Assembly (NCBI GenBank): GCA_021604725.1
Contig: BQJN01000040.1
Span: 1-38,924 of the forward strand
Direction of reading: 5' to 3'
DNA length: 38,924 nucleotides
From: Lysobacteraceae bacterium
Lineage (GTDB): Bacteria > Pseudomonadota > Gammaproteobacteria > Xanthomonadales > BQJN01
The stretch's first letter is position 1; every line of letters begins with the position of its first letter. Shown here one piece after another: positions 7,479-17,554 of the stretch. Both the position numbers and the translations under genes were made by a program. The notes under the pieces are model-generated. The model saw nothing but the letters and a program-made list of their open reading frames with translations, did no database searches and was not told the DNA's origin.

Positions 7479-8303
7479 TCATCGTTGAGCTAGCCGTTTG
7501 ATCGCCTGCATTTCGTTTTCGGTGAAACCGGCACGCATTCGCGCCGGTTCGTTGAACGGGGCCTTCATCTTGCCGCCGTAATGTTTCTCAATCAAGCCTA
7601 AAAATGTCGACTGAGGCTCAACACCAGCGCTTTGGCAACACCAGTTAAACCATCGCGTGCCGATTTCGACGTGCCGCTCTTCCTCCTGCAAGATGATCTT
7701 CAACACCGCGACCGTCTCGAGGTCACCGACCGATTGCACGCGTTTGATCATGCCGGGTGTGACATCCAACCCGCGTGCCTCAAGCACACGCGGAACCAAA
7801 GCCATACGATGCAGGCGATCATGCCTGGTCGCACAAGCCATTTCCCACAAGCCATTGTGAGCTGGCAAATCACCATACGTTGCACCGTAAGCGCTCAATC
7901 GATCGGCCAGCATTTCGAAATGGCGGGCTTCGTCAACGGCGACACTTATCCAATCGTCGTAGTAAGCCTCCGGAAAATCTCGAAACCGATACGCGGCATC
8001 GAGTGCCAGGTTGATGGCATTGAACTCAATATGCGCCACCGCGTGCAACAAACCGATGCGTCCTTGTTCGGAGCCCAGGGCGCGCATTGGAACCTGGCGT
8101 GGCGGCACCAGTTGAAGATTGTTCGGCAGTCCAGGTTGGTCCAGATCAAGCGGCACAGAGTCGCCATACTCAGGCCGCAAGTGCCGAGCGGCCCACTGTG
8201 CGCCCAAAGCCTTGGTCAAACTCACTTTTTCCACCGCGTCGCAGCACTGAAGGCACTCGAGCAAAGCGCTACCGAGCAAGCGGCGATCGTCAACCGAATC
8301 CAT
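7479..8303 (-). CDS. DUF455 ferritin-like protein
   Basis: 274 residues with the DUF455 ferritin-like four-helix bundle. Putative di-metal ligands are HAVAHIEFNAI (His87, His91, Glu93), DEARHFEML (Glu125, His128) and EEERHVEIG (Glu208, His211), giving two ExxH pairs as in MiaE and related diiron oxygenases. The reaction is not established; a diiron oxygenase or rubrerythrin-like redox role is inference. ATG directly abuts the icd stop (TGA then ATG), so it is translated together with icd. Length is typical of the family. Confidence 0.88.
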   Translation of the reverse strand: MDSVDDRRLLGSALLECLQCCDAVEKVSLTKALGAQWAARHLRPEYGDSVPLDLDQPGLPNNLQLVPPRQVPMRALGSEQGRIGLLHAVAHIEFNAINLALDAAYRFRDFPEAYYDDWISVAVDEARHFEMLADRLSAYGATYGDLPAHNGLWEMACATRHDRLHRMALVPRVLEARGLDVTPGMIKRVQSVGDLETVAVLKIILQEEERHVEIGTRWFNWCCQSAGVEPQSTFLGLIEKHYGGKMKAPFNEPARMRAGFTENEMQAIKRLAQR

Positions 8304-9554
8304 TCAAGTACCCAACTCGGCAATCATGGCGTCTGCAAAGGCACTGGTTGACAGTTCCGTTGCCCCCTCCATTTGCCGGGCCAGGTCGTAGGTAACCTGA
8401 CCCTTGGCAATGACAGATGAAAATGCCTTGGCAATCAGCGCAGACACTTCCGTCCAACCGAGGTGTTCAAACATCATGCAGCCGGAAAACATCAGTGAAC
8501 CAGGGTTGACCTTATCCATACCCGCATACTTCGGGGCAGTGCCATGAGTCGCCTCGAACACAGCGACGTGATCTGACATATTGGCGCCCGGCGCGATTCC
8601 GACGCCGCCGACCTGAGCGGCCAGAGCATCTGACAGGTAGTCTCCATTTTGGTTGGTCGTCGCAATAACATCGAACTCTGCCGGCCGCAGCAACATCAGC
8701 TGGAACATGATGTCGGCAATCCGATCCTTGATCACCACCTTTCCTGCCGGCCGCTGGCCCGCAAACTCGGTCCAAAGTTGTTGCTCCGTTATCGTCGACT
8801 CCGAAAACTCTTCCTCCGCTACCGAATACCCCCAACGCCTGAATGCTCCTTCGGTAAATTTCATGATGTTGCCTTTATGCACCAACGTTACGCTCTCGCG
8901 ATCGTGGTCCAGGGCGTATTGAATTGCTCTTCTTACCAGGCGTCTCGAAGCGGTTTCGCTAATCGGCTTGATTCCCAAACCGGCACCTTCGAAAAAATTG
9001 GCGCCCAGCTTGTTGCGTAAAAACTCAGCCAGCATCAGGTTGTCCGCACTGTTCGACTCATATTCCAGTCCAGCGTAAATGTCTTCGGTGTTCTCGCGAA
9101 AGACAACCGCATCGACGTTTTCAGGATGGCGCATCGGAGAAGGCACACCCGCATAGTAACGCACGGGTTGAACGCGGGCGTAGAGGTCGAGTGTCTGCCG
9201 CAACGAAACGTTCAGGGATCGAAAGCCACCACCCACCGGGGTGGTCAAAGGCCCCTTGACCGCAACTGTCAACTGCTTGATTGCATCCAGTGTCTCTCGC
9301 GGAAAGAAATCACCATCGTACAAGCGAGCTGCCTTCTCCCCCATGTACAACTCAGCCCAGTGGACTCTGCGTTTGTCACCGTATGCGGCACAGACCGCGG
9401 CATCCCAGATACGCAGACTGGCCCGCGTCACATCGGGCCCTACCCCATCGCCCTCGACGAAGCCGACAATTGGCTGGTCGGTCGCACTTGGACGGCCGTT
9501 GATGACGGTAACTCGGTCGCCATTTTCAGGGAGTCGAATGTGTCGGTAGTTCAT
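8304..9554 (-). CDS. icd: NADP-dependent isocitrate dehydrogenase
   Basis: TCA-cycle enzyme converting isocitrate to 2-oxoglutarate, CO2 and NADPH. Its 416 residues match the length of the E. coli enzyme and align with it throughout. Ser113 in GGFRSLNVSLRQ is at the exact position phosphorylated by AceK in E. coli. Substrate and metal residues occur in FRENTEDIYAG and NGDYLSDALAAQ. Lys342-Tyr343 (APKYAG) and Tyr389/Arg393 (VTYDLARQ) are the NADP-specificity residues. Its start is 50 bases after the purF stop with no clear promoter between, an unusual place for icd. aceK is not in the window. Confidence 0.97.
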   Translation of the reverse strand: MNYRHIRLPENGDRVTVINGRPSATDQPIVGFVEGDGVGPDVTRASLRIWDAAVCAAYGDKRRVHWAELYMGEKAARLYDGDFFPRETLDAIKQLTVAVKGPLTTPVGGGFRSLNVSLRQTLDLYARVQPVRYYAGVPSPMRHPENVDAVVFRENTEDIYAGLEYESNSADNLMLAEFLRNKLGANFFEGAGLGIKPISETASRRLVRRAIQYALDHDRESVTLVHKGNIMKFTEGAFRRWGYSVAEEEFSESTITEQQLWTEFAGQRPAGKVVIKDRIADIMFQLMLLRPAEFDVIATTNQNGDYLSDALAAQVGGVGIAPGANMSDHVAVFEATHGTAPKYAGMDKVNPGSLMFSGCMMFEHLGWTEVSALIAKAFSSVIAKGQVTYDLARQMEGATELSTSAFADAMIAELGT

Positions 9555-9604
9555 GCCGATATCGCAAATCGTTGGTCGACGACGCCGACCGGTCGCAGCA
9601 AGTG

Positions 9605-11092
9605 CTAACCAACCAGTGACACCCGAGTTTTGGACTTGGCCTCATCCGACCGACTCAGTTCCAGCTGGCGCAAGTAATCGGCTTCCACCGAAGTGACGTA
9701 ATCACCTGAAAAGCATGAAGTATCGAACTCTGAAATACGCGAGGTGCCTTCCGAGCAGGCGGCGATCAGGTCGTCCAGTTCCTGATAGATAAGCCAATCG
9801 GCCCCCAGTTCTCTCTCGATTTCTGCGATGTCCCTATCATGCGCGATAAGCTCGGATGCCGCTGGCATGTCAATGCCGTAGACGTTCGGATGTCGGACTG
9901 GAGGCGCTGCAGAGGCGAAGAACACCTTGCGGGCACCGGCCTCACGCGCCATTTGGATGATCTGCCGCGATGTTGTTCCGCGCACGATGGAGTCATCGAC
10001 GAGCAATACATTCTTGTTGCGAAACTCCAGGCCAATCGGGTTGAGTTTCCGCTTCACCGAACGAGCACGCTCTTCCTGTCCAGGCATGATAAAGGTGCGC
10101 CCGATATAGCGGTTTTTGATCAACCCTTCCCGATATTTCACGCCGAGCATGTGGGCCAGTGGCAGCGCCGAAGTACGCGCCGTATCGGGAACCGGAATGA
10201 CCACATCAATACCATGATCCGGTCGTTCTCGAAGAATCTTTTGTGCCAGCTTTTCGCCCATTCGCAGACGTGCCTTGTACACCGAGATATCATCTATCAG
10301 GGAGTCTGGACGTGCGAAATAGACGTACTCGAATATGCAGGGAGTCTGACGCGTTGGCTTGGCACAGGAACGATGGTGGATCTGGCCATCCATGCTGATA
10401 TAGACAGCCTCGCCTGGTGCCACATCGGCAACCAGTTCAAAACCAAGCACGCTCAAGGCCACACTCTCAGACGCAATGGCGTATTCAAGCCCATGATCTG
10501 TCTGGCGTTTTCCCCAAACCATGGGTCGAATGCCATGCGGATCACGAAAACCCAAAACGCCATAGCCGGGGATAATCGCTACCACGGCATAGCCACCCGA
10601 ACACCGGGCATGTACACCACCGACTGCCTTGAAGATGTGATCTGCCTGCAAGTGGTGGGTGTCTTGTATTTGCAGTTCGTGCGCCAGAACGTTCAGCAAC
10701 ACCTCGCTGTCCGAGCTGGTATTGAGGTGACGCCGATCATCACGAAACAGTTCATTGCGAAGCTCATCAGCGTTGGTCAAATTGCCGTTGTGTGCCAACG
10801 CAATACCAAACGGCGAATTGACGTATAGCGGCTGCGCTTCATGGCAGTTATCGGTCCCCGCTGTCGGGTATCGACAATGTCCAATGCCGGCGAAGCCTGT
10901 CAGTTCACCGAGACTTTGCTCGTCAAAAACATCACGAACCAGGCCGTTGCCTTTGACCAGATGCAGGGTATCTGACTGATCACAGGTGACCATCCCCGCC
11001 GAATCCTGGCCACGGTGCTGCAGCACCGTCAAGCCATCATACAAACGTCCCGCAACGTGACCCTTCGCAACGATGCCAATGATTCCACACAT
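9605..11092 (-). CDS. purF: Amidophosphoribosyltransferase
   Basis: First committed step of purine synthesis: PRPP plus glutamine gives 5-phosphoribosylamine. The class II glutamine amidotransferase domain begins with the nucleophile Cys2 (MCGIIGIV), with no propeptide, and carries HRGQDSAGM and HNGNLTNADEL. The phosphoribosyltransferase half has the PRPP loop VLLVDDSIVRGTT (362-374) and VIPVPDTARTSALPLA. 495 residues is normal. It follows cvpA by 59 bases, the classic cvpA-purF order, and continues into icd. Confidence 0.97.
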   Translation of the reverse strand: MCGIIGIVAKGHVAGRLYDGLTVLQHRGQDSAGMVTCDQSDTLHLVKGNGLVRDVFDEQSLGELTGFAGIGHCRYPTAGTDNCHEAQPLYVNSPFGIALAHNGNLTNADELRNELFRDDRRHLNTSSDSEVLLNVLAHELQIQDTHHLQADHIFKAVGGVHARCSGGYAVVAIIPGYGVLGFRDPHGIRPMVWGKRQTDHGLEYAIASESVALSVLGFELVADVAPGEAVYISMDGQIHHRSCAKPTRQTPCIFEYVYFARPDSLIDDISVYKARLRMGEKLAQKILRERPDHGIDVVIPVPDTARTSALPLAHMLGVKYREGLIKNRYIGRTFIMPGQEERARSVKRKLNPIGLEFRNKNVLLVDDSIVRGTTSRQIIQMAREAGARKVFFASAAPPVRHPNVYGIDMPAASELIAHDRDIAEIERELGADWLIYQELDDLIAACSEGTSRISEFDTSCFSGDYVTSVEADYLRQLELSRSDEAKSKTRVSLVG

Positions 11093-11151
11093 GATCTTCG
11101 ATCCGATTTGTTCGGGGAGTACCCGGATAACTCAGAAGCCGCGCAATGATA

Positions 11152-11706
11152 CTACGTGGCGGCCTCAGATGCCTGCGTCGTGTCCTGTTGAGTTTCATCT
11201 TTTTGCTGTTCGTCCGGGAATAAAAAGCGTTCGCGCAGGTCTGCTGGAATCAGGTCCCTGACCTGGGCCGCAGCTCGCTCGAACCCGGGAATCAACACCG
11301 ACGATTGCCACCAGTGCTCGCGTGGCATTGGCGTAAGCGTCGCCAACAACACGGCCAGTATGATGATTGCGATACCGCGCGCCGTGCCAAACAGCAACCC
11401 TAAAAAGCGGTCTGCGGTGCTCAAACCAGTTTTCTCAACAAGTTTTCCGAGCAGGAAATTGATCAAGCCACCGACCGATAGCGCCAACATAAAGAGTCCA
11501 GCGAAGGCCAGACCCAGGCGCAAGGTCGGCGAATCAACCAATGACTCGAGTTGAACGGACGCCAGGTCGACGTAGCGCAGGGCGACCCATATCGATGCAA
11601 TCCAAACCAGCAATGACAGCACTTCGCGAAGCAATCCGCGAACCATACCGACCAGGGCGGACAAGCCAATGACCGCTAGCAGGCCATAGTCCAGGCCGGT
11701 CATCAC
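11152..11706 (-). CDS. cvpA: CvpA family inner-membrane protein
   Basis: Named for its role in colicin V production in E. coli; its molecular role is unclear. The 184 residues contain four transmembrane helices in the first 125 (DYGLLAVIGLSALVGMVRG, VLSLLVWIASIWVAL, LGLAFAGLFMLALSVGGLI, GIAIIILAVLLATLTP) with the conserved VRGLLREVLSLLVW motif, then a hydrophilic C-terminal tail. The start is GTG 11706, overlapping the dedD stop as GTGA, or the next codon ATG 11703. It lies between dedD and purF as in other gammaproteobacteria. Confidence 0.93.
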   Translation of the reverse strand: MMTGLDYGLLAVIGLSALVGMVRGLLREVLSLLVWIASIWVALRYVDLASVQLESLVDSPTLRLGLAFAGLFMLALSVGGLINFLLGKLVEKTGLSTADRFLGLLFGTARGIAIIILAVLLATLTPMPREHWWQSSVLIPGFERAAAQVRDLIPADLRERFLFPDEQQKDETQQDTTQASEAAT

Positions 11707-12611
11707 GGATGGCTCACGACCATGCCGCGAATCGACAACGCATCTTCGATTTGCTGGCGCTCACGATTCGCGTCCTCGCGTTTCAAGTGCGGACCCACCC
11801 GAACTCGCCAGGCGATACCACTGGTATCGGATCGCAGTTGCTCACTCCAAGCGGCAAATCCTGCGGCCTGCAGGCGGGCCACCAGCCCATCAGCATTGCC
11901 TCGTTCCGAAAAGCTTCCGACTTGAATTGCCCATGCCGGCGCGGCTGTGCCTTCGGTACTGACTGAAGTGTCTTCAACCGCTTCACCACCGCTGGTGTCA
12001 CTGAGCAATGTGGTGTTTAGATCGGGAAACGCCTGACGCAAGGAACTGGATGCGGCCTCGGCGTCGCCGCGAGTAACAAACGGTCCGACACGTACACGTG
12101 TTCGCGATGCACCATTGATCGAAGCCTTTTCGCTGTAGGCGGGGAATCCTTCGCTTCGCAATGACTCGATTAATCGATCAGCACGGTTTTGATCACTGAA
12201 ACTACCCACCTGAAAGGACCAGTCACCGCTCAGTACGGCATCTGCAGGGTCGTCTCGATTTGAAGGCACCGGCAGCGCAGGCGCTGCTTCAGTTGTGTCC
12301 ACCGGCTGTTCAACCGCCGCTGACACCGGCTGCGAGGCCTCGCCCGATGGGGCCACAGCCTCGTTGGCAGGCTCGTTATCGTCAACAGGAATTGGCACTG
12401 GTAGCGTGCGAGGCTCCTGGGGTTCTGCACTCTCGCCCAAATCAAGTGGCAACACACGGCTTTGCGTATCCTGACCGCTTTGAGGAATCTCCAGGTCAAC
12501 GATCAACACAGAATCGGTCGCCGGGCCATCCAGTACCATAGGCACAAAAATAACGGCCATCACGACCAATACCGACGCCCCCACCACTCGCTGCTTCAGC
12601 GCTAATTCCAT
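11703..12611 (-). CDS. dedD: DedD-like cell-division protein with two SPOR domains
   Basis: 302 residues: a short cytoplasmic N-terminus, one transmembrane helix (about 9-27, VVGASVLVVMAVIFVPMVL), a Pro/Glu-rich periplasmic linker (about 40-125), and two SPOR domains. SPOR1 spans about 131-203 (WSFQVGSFSD..., RVRVGPF) and SPOR2 about 226-300 (WAIQVGSFSE..., RVRVGPH). SPOR domains bind denuded peptidoglycan at the septum. E. coli DedD has one SPOR domain, so the tandem copy is notable. It sits in the conserved accD-folC-dedD-cvpA-purF string and overlaps cvpA. Confidence 0.92.
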   Translation of the reverse strand: MELALKQRVVGASVLVVMAVIFVPMVLDGPATDSVLIVDLEIPQSGQDTQSRVLPLDLGESAEPQEPRTLPVPIPVDDNEPANEAVAPSGEASQPVSAAVEQPVDTTEAAPALPVPSNRDDPADAVLSGDWSFQVGSFSDQNRADRLIESLRSEGFPAYSEKASINGASRTRVRVGPFVTRGDAEAASSSLRQAFPDLNTTLLSDTSGGEAVEDTSVSTEGTAAPAWAIQVGSFSERGNADGLVARLQAAGFAAWSEQLRSDTSGIAWRVRVGPHLKREDANRERQQIEDALSIRGMVVSHP

Positions 12612-12656
12612 GCAGTCCTGTCTCTTCGTTGCTTCAATTCCAAGTATAACGGCTGC

Positions 12657-13910
12657 TTACCCATCGCGCTGCTCCAGAGCAAGCAATGCTTCATCGACTG
12701 TATGGAAAGAGCCAATGATCAAAATACGGTCCTTGATATGACTGGCACTGATCGCTGTGTTGACCGCCGCTGCCACCGAGTCGCATGACGTTGAAGTGCA
12801 GCCAAGGTCAGCGAGACGCAAACCCAACTGCTGCTGTGACATGCTTCTGGACAGCTTGGGGCTACAGGCGTACCAGTGCTCAACGTGCCTTGCCAGGACC
12901 CGCACCATGGCACTGAGGTCTTTGTCCTTCATCACCCCGAACACTGCTCGTGTGTATCGCTTCGGCTGGCTTTCGAGCCAACGTGCCAGCACCGCAGCCG
13001 AATCGGCGTTATGACAGACATCCACAATCAATTCCGGATCCGTCCCCAGGCACTGAATACGCCCCGGCAAGTGCGCAGTACCAATGCCCTCGTCAATTGA
13101 TTCTCGGTCGACCAGCAGGCCGCTGCGCAGCACAGCAACAATGGCTGCCGCAGCGTTTGCGTATTGCACATCCCCGGCCAATGCTGGCCTTGGCAGACCG
13201 GTATAAGTTTGATCCTTGCTGGTCAGTGACCACGTCCCATCTTCTTGCCGTGCCATCTGGTAGTCGAGGCCGGCGATAATCGGCTCCGCGCCCTTGTCTG
13301 CGACCGGGTCGACCAGAAACTGTGCTGATGCTGAATCAGCGATAACGACCGACCGACCTGACCTGACAACGCCGGCTTTCTCCTTGGCAATCCCCCGAAG
13401 GTCGCTGCCTAGCCATTGCTCATGATCTCGACCAATCGATGTGATGACAGCAAGGTCGGCGTCAATGATGTTGACCGCATCAAGGCGACCACCCAGGCCA
13501 ACCTCCAAAATGACGCAGTCCAATCCAGCCTCGGCGAACAACAACAGCGCAGCCAGGGTGGTGTACTCAAAAAAGCTCAGACTTTGATCGCCTCTGGCGC
13601 TCTCCACACGCTCGAACGCGGCACAAAAACTTGCGTCGCTAACGCAGTCCCCGGTGGTCTTGACGCGTTCGGCGAAATGTCGCACATGCGGCGACGTGTA
13701 GGCCCCTGTCCGATAACCGGCGCTACGCAAGATGGCCTCAACATAGGTGACGACCGAGCCTTTGCCGTTGGTGCCAGCAACGGTCACCACGAGCGGTGCC
13801 ACCTTTGGCGCACCCAAACTTGCCCATACCTGACGGACTCGCTGCAAACCGAGATCGATTTCCGATGGGTGTAGTCGCTGAATGTACTCTAGCCAGTCGT
13901 CAAGTTGCAT
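12657..13910 (-). CDS. folC: Bifunctional dihydrofolate synthase/folylpolyglutamate synthase
   Basis: Adds glutamate to dihydropteroate and to folates. From ATG 13910 the protein starts LDDWLEYIQRLHPSEIDLGL, the conserved FolC N-terminus. The P-loop AGTNGKGS is at about 45-52, followed by TSPHVRHFAERV, EVGLGGRLDAVN and ITSIGRDHEQWLG (Mur-ligase fold), then a C-terminal domain with VDVCHNADSA in place of the more usual DxAHNP. A TTG at 13943 would add 11 residues and leave only 12 bases after accD, but the extra residues show no family similarity. No strong ribosome-binding site marks either start. Confidence 0.94.
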   Translation of the reverse strand: MQLDDWLEYIQRLHPSEIDLGLQRVRQVWASLGAPKVAPLVVTVAGTNGKGSVVTYVEAILRSAGYRTGAYTSPHVRHFAERVKTTGDCVSDASFCAAFERVESARGDQSLSFFEYTTLAALLLFAEAGLDCVILEVGLGGRLDAVNIIDADLAVITSIGRDHEQWLGSDLRGIAKEKAGVVRSGRSVVIADSASAQFLVDPVADKGAEPIIAGLDYQMARQEDGTWSLTSKDQTYTGLPRPALAGDVQYANAAAAIVAVLRSGLLVDRESIDEGIGTAHLPGRIQCLGTDPELIVDVCHNADSAAVLARWLESQPKRYTRAVFGVMKDKDLSAMVRVLARHVEHWYACSPKLSRSMSQQQLGLRLADLGCTSTSCDSVAAAVNTAISASHIKDRILIIGSFHTVDEALLALEQRDG

Positions 13911-13955
13911 CGAGACGCTGGGAAGACGAGAAACGTTAGTCAATGGCGCAGACGG

Positions 13956-14837
13956 TCAACCGGCGTCACGCGCCAGAGCAAAGTCGGTAGCGTCGCAAAA
14001 CTTTTCAAGTAGCAGAGCCAACTCAGACCGCATCTCCCGGCGATCAACGATCACATCCACCGAGCCATGTTGAACCAGAAATTCGCTGCGTTGAAATCCT
14101 GGTGGCAAGGTCTCTCGCACGGTCTGCGCAATCACTCGCGGACCGGCGAAGCCGATCAATGCTCTTGGCTCGGCAACATTGACGTCGCCCAACATGCCCA
14201 GGCTGGCTGATACGCCGCCGGTTGTAGGGTGAGTCAGCACAGAAATAAACGGCACTGATGCAGCGCGCATTCGCGCAATCACAGCGCTGGTTTTTGCCAT
14301 TTGCATCAAGGAGAACAGCGACTCCTGCATGCGGGCACCGCCCGTTGCAGTAAAACAGATCAAAGGCTTGCGCTCGGCGATAGCCATTTGTCCGGCACGA
14401 GCGAAACGTTCACCGACCACTGACCCCATGGAGCCACCCATGAATTTAAATTCAAAGGCGCAAGCAACAACGCCCCGCCCCTTCAGTTTGCCTTTCATTG
14501 CCACCAGCGCATCGGTTTCTCCGGTGCGTTTCTGGGCTTCGACCAAACGATCGCGGTAACGCTTCGAGTCCTTGAACTTCAATGGATCCATCGGCTTCAA
14601 TTCTGCGGCAATCTCCTCGCGCCCTTCGGGGTCAAGAAATCCGTCAAGCCGTTCACGCGCGGTCAATGGCATGTGATGGTCGCACTTCGGACAAACATTG
14701 AGGCTACGTTCAAGCTCAGGCTGGTACAAAACGGCATCACATTCGGCACACTTGCGCCACAGCCCTTCGGGAACGTTCTTCTTGCTGCGACCTTCGGTTC
14801 GAATGCTCGAAGGCATCAATTTTTGAAACCAGTTCAT
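13956..14837 (-). CDS. accD: Acetyl-CoA carboxylase carboxyltransferase beta subunit
   Basis: With AccA it moves the carboxyl group from biotin-BCCP to acetyl-CoA, the first step of fatty-acid synthesis. The 293 residues include the N-terminal four-Cys zinc ribbon (Cys30, Cys33, Cys49, Cys52) and the carboxyltransferase domain with [39 protein letters not shown] and [11 protein letters not shown]. It lies 44 bases after trpA and upstream of folC, the conserved order. AccD is known to bind its own mRNA in E. coli; nothing here tests that. Confidence 0.97.
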   Translation of the reverse strand: MNWFQKLMPSSIRTEGRSKKNVPEGLWRKCAECDAVLYQPELERSLNVCPKCDHHMPLTARERLDGFLDPEGREEIAAELKPMDPLKFKDSKRYRDRLVEAQKRTGETDALVAMKGKLKGRGVVACAFEFKFMGGSMGSVVGERFARAGQMAIAERKPLICFTATGGARMQESLFSLMQMAKTSAVIARMRAASVPFISVLTHPTTGGVSASLGMLGDVNVAEPRALIGFAGPRVIAQTVRETLPPGFQRSEFLVQHGSVDVIVDRREMRSELALLLEKFCDATDFALARDAG

Positions 14838-14881
14838 CCGTATTTCCTATGCAGTACTTGGCCCCAATCGTGGCCTGTGGC

Positions 14882-15688
14882 TTAGTGTACCTTACCGAGC
14901 GCGTCGGCGAGGGGCTTCATGGTGGCTCTGACAGCGGCACGGGCATCGACTTCGGTGCCGGCCCCGTCAATGGCCGCAACCAGGGCACTGCCGACGACCA
15001 CACCATCAGCCACTTGTGCCAAAGCCCCTGCCTGCTCCGGGGTACTGACCCCAAAGCCAACCGCCACTGGCAGTCCCGTCGTGTCCTTCAGTTGTTCGAC
15101 TCGCGACTGTACATCGTCGACATCAAGTCGACCGCTGCCGGTAATGCCCTTGACCGAGATGAAATATACAAACCCAGCTGCGGAATCGACGACTTGCGCA
15201 ACACGGGTTACTCCGGTTGTTGGCGCGACCAGCATGATCGGCGCGATCTGAGCTTGTTGCAGGGAAAGGCGTAGCTCCCGCCCCTCCTCCACCGGCAAGT
15301 CAACCAACAACACACCGTCAACTCCGGATGCGGTCGCGGTTTCAATGAAGCGCTGAGTACCGAAACGCAGTAAAGGGTTCAGGTAGCCCATTAACACCAC
15401 TGGAACATCGGGATGGACAGCCCGAAATTGCTTGGCGACCGCAAGGACACCCTGCATATTCATACCGTTGTCGATGGCCTGTTCACTAGCACGCTGTATC
15501 ACCGGACCGTCCGCCATTGGATCGGAAAATGGCACACCGATTTCTATAATATCGACGCCGCTTGCAACCATTTCATCAAGTACCGGAAGCGTTAATTGCT
15601 GACTCGGATGGCCGGCACACATATAACCAACCAAGGCCGCACGCTTTTGCTGTCGGCACCGATCAAATGTCTGCTGCAATCGCTTCAT
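14882..15688 (-). CDS. trpA: Tryptophan synthase alpha subunit
   Basis: Cleaves indole-3-glycerol phosphate to indole and glyceraldehyde-3-phosphate and channels indole to TrpB. The 268-residue TIM barrel has both catalytic acids at E. coli positions: Glu49 ([12 protein letters not shown]) and Asp60 (MADGPVIQ). The phosphate-binding GFGVSTPEQ and GSALV motifs are present. ATG overlaps the trpB stop as ATGA, giving translational coupling for the alpha2-beta2 complex. Confidence 0.97.
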   Translation of the reverse strand: MKRLQQTFDRCRQQKRAALVGYMCAGHPSQQLTLPVLDEMVASGVDIIEIGVPFSDPMADGPVIQRASEQAIDNGMNMQGVLAVAKQFRAVHPDVPVVLMGYLNPLLRFGTQRFIETATASGVDGVLLVDLPVEEGRELRLSLQQAQIAPIMLVAPTTGVTRVAQVVDSAAGFVYFISVKGITGSGRLDVDDVQSRVEQLKDTTGLPVAVGFGVSTPEQAGALAQVADGVVVGSALVAAIDGAGTEVDARAAVRATMKPLADALGKVH

Positions 15689-16881
15689 ACCTCGATTCCT
15701 TCGATTTCCGCTACCGTATGTACGTCTTTGTCGCCTCGTCCCGAGAGGTTAACCAGGATGTCTTTGTCAGGACCAAGCTGTTTGGCCAGTTTTAGCGCAT
15801 AGGCAACTGCATGGGAGCTTTCCAGTGCCGGCATGATCCCTTCGGCGCGAGTCAATTGATGGAAAGCTGCCAGCGCCTCGTCATCGTCGATACCGACGTA
15901 ATTGGCTCGCCCGGAATCTTTGAGCCAGGCATGTTCCGGCCCAACGCCAGGATAGTCCAAACCGGCCGAAATCGAGTGTGTCTCTCGGATCTGACCAGCT
16001 TCATCATCGAGGATGTATGTGCGGTTACCATGTAGCACGCCTGGACGACCTGCCACTAGCGAGGCTGCGTGTTCATCGGTGTTCAAACCGTGACCCGCCG
16101 CCTCAACGCCATACATTGCGACCTCATCATCATCAATGAACGGGTGAAATAGTCCAATCGCGTTTGAGCCTCCACCGACGCAAGCCACTACCGCATCAGG
16201 CAGTTTGCCGCAGCGCTCCAACATCTGCTGGCGAGCCTCACGACCGATCACGGCATTGAAGTCTCGAACCATCATCGGATAGGGGTGGGGCCCGGCAACC
16301 GTTCCAATGATATAGAACGTGTTATCGACGTTAGTCACCCAATCACGCAAGGCCTCGTTCAAGGCGTCTTTCAGCGTCTTTGACCCCGAGGTTACCGGAA
16401 CCACTTTCGCGCCCAGCAAGCGCATGCGAAAGACGTTGATGGCCTGTCGCTGAATATCGGTTTCACCCATGTAAACAACGCACTCAAGCCCCAAACGCGC
16501 TGCGACCGTGGCTGAAGCTACGCCGTGTTGCCCGGCACCGGTCTCGGCAATGAGTCGAGTTTTGCCCATGCGCTTGGCGACCAGGGCCTGACCGACGGTG
16601 TTGTTGATCTTGTGTGCGCCGGTATGGTTGAGGTCTTCACGCTTTAGCCAGATATTTGCGCCGCCCACTTGCGCGGTCAGGCGTTGCGCCAGATAGATCG
16701 GACTTGGTCGGCCGATATAGTCCTGGTAATCGGCGTCCAGCTCAGCCTGGAAGTTTTGATCGTTCCGACATTGCAAATAGCATTCCTGCAGCTCGCGCAG
16801 TGCAGGTATCAGTGTTTCAGCGACGTAAATACCGCCGAACTCTCCGAAGTGACCTTCGGCATCAGGTAACGTGTAGGGCAT
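15685..16881 (-). CDS. trpB: Tryptophan synthase beta subunit
   Basis: PLP enzyme joining indole and serine to give tryptophan. The 398 residues keep [12 protein letters not shown], the PLP lysine in GAHKINN (Lys91), [10 protein letters not shown], the phosphate-binding [10 protein letters not shown] loop, and LSGRGDKD near the C-terminus. It starts 52 bases after trpF and overlaps trpA by four bases. The remaining trp genes (trpE, G, D, C) are not in the window, so the pathway is split, as is common outside enterobacteria. Confidence 0.97.
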   Translation of the reverse strand: MPYTLPDAEGHFGEFGGIYVAETLIPALRELQECYLQCRNDQNFQAELDADYQDYIGRPSPIYLAQRLTAQVGGANIWLKREDLNHTGAHKINNTVGQALVAKRMGKTRLIAETGAGQHGVASATVAARLGLECVVYMGETDIQRQAINVFRMRLLGAKVVPVTSGSKTLKDALNEALRDWVTNVDNTFYIIGTVAGPHPYPMMVRDFNAVIGREARQQMLERCGKLPDAVVACVGGGSNAIGLFHPFIDDDEVAMYGVEAAGHGLNTDEHAASLVAGRPGVLHGNRTYILDDEAGQIRETHSISAGLDYPGVGPEHAWLKDSGRANYVGIDDDEALAAFHQLTRAEGIMPALESSHAVAYALKLAKQLGPDKDILVNLSGRGDKDVHTVAEIEGIEV

Positions 16882-16933
16882 TAGTGGACCTGTTTGGTTG
16901 CCAACAACTCAAGCACTAGACCAGCAACGATGA

Positions 16934-17554
16934 TCAAAAATTACGAGCATTTTCGACAAATGCTCGCATTTTCTTTGTGCTCTTGATTCCAGGACTTGAT
17001 TCAACACCACTTGAGACATCGACCGCCCAGGGTCGTGTCCGTTGCACCGCCTCACTGACATTCTCAGGGTTGAGTCCGCCAGCGAGGATCAAGGCCTGCC
17101 TATAGTTTGGCGGAATTACATCCCAATTAAAACACTTGCCTTGACCACCTTGCTCACCGGCGGCGTGACCATCAAGTAACAAAGCGGCTGCGCTATCCCA
17201 GCCCTGAGCCTTTTCGGCGAAGTTGACCTGACCTTGCATGGCCAGAGCCTTTATATACGGCCAGTCAAAAGACCGGCAAAAATCCGGTGACTCAGCACCG
17301 TGAAATTGCAGATAACTGGGGCGCAAGCGTCTGATTGTGTTCTCAACATCCTGATCCGTCGGATCTAAAAACAAGGCCACGGTACTGACCAGTGGCGGCA
17401 GGTCAGCGACGATACGACAGGCCTGTTGGAGCGATATCTGGCGTGGGCTGGATTGGGCAAACACCAAGCCAATCGCATCTGCGCCTGCCTCGGCAGCGGC
17501 CAAGGCATCATCGGGCCGAGTGATCCCACATATCTTCACGCGAACTCTTGCCAT
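16934..17554 (-). CDS. trpF: Phosphoribosylanthranilate isomerase
   Basis: Third step of tryptophan synthesis, the Amadori rearrangement of phosphoribosylanthranilate. 206 residues of a TIM barrel beginning MARVRVKICGITRPDDA (general-base Cys9), with GADAIGLVFAQSSPRQ, LQFHGAESP, ILAGGLNPENV and the general-acid Asp in VDVSSGVESSPG. ATG 17554 shares one base with the truA stop (TGATG). The frame extends upstream into truA, but those residues match no TrpF. Confidence 0.95.
   Translation of the reverse strand: MARVRVKICGITRPDDALAAAEAGADAIGLVFAQSSPRQISLQQACRIVADLPPLVSTVALFLDPTDQDVENTIRRLRPSYLQFHGAESPDFCRSFDWPYIKALAMQGQVNFAEKAQGWDSAAALLLDGHAAGEQGGQGKCFNWDVIPPNYRQALILAGGLNPENVSEAVQRTRPWAVDVSSGVESSPGIKSTKKMRAFVENARNF

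Noticed and set aside
9839..10828. 329-residue plus-strand open frame opposite purF
   Set aside because: It is antisense to a fully conserved purF, and its sequence has no domain pattern. It reflects codon composition only.
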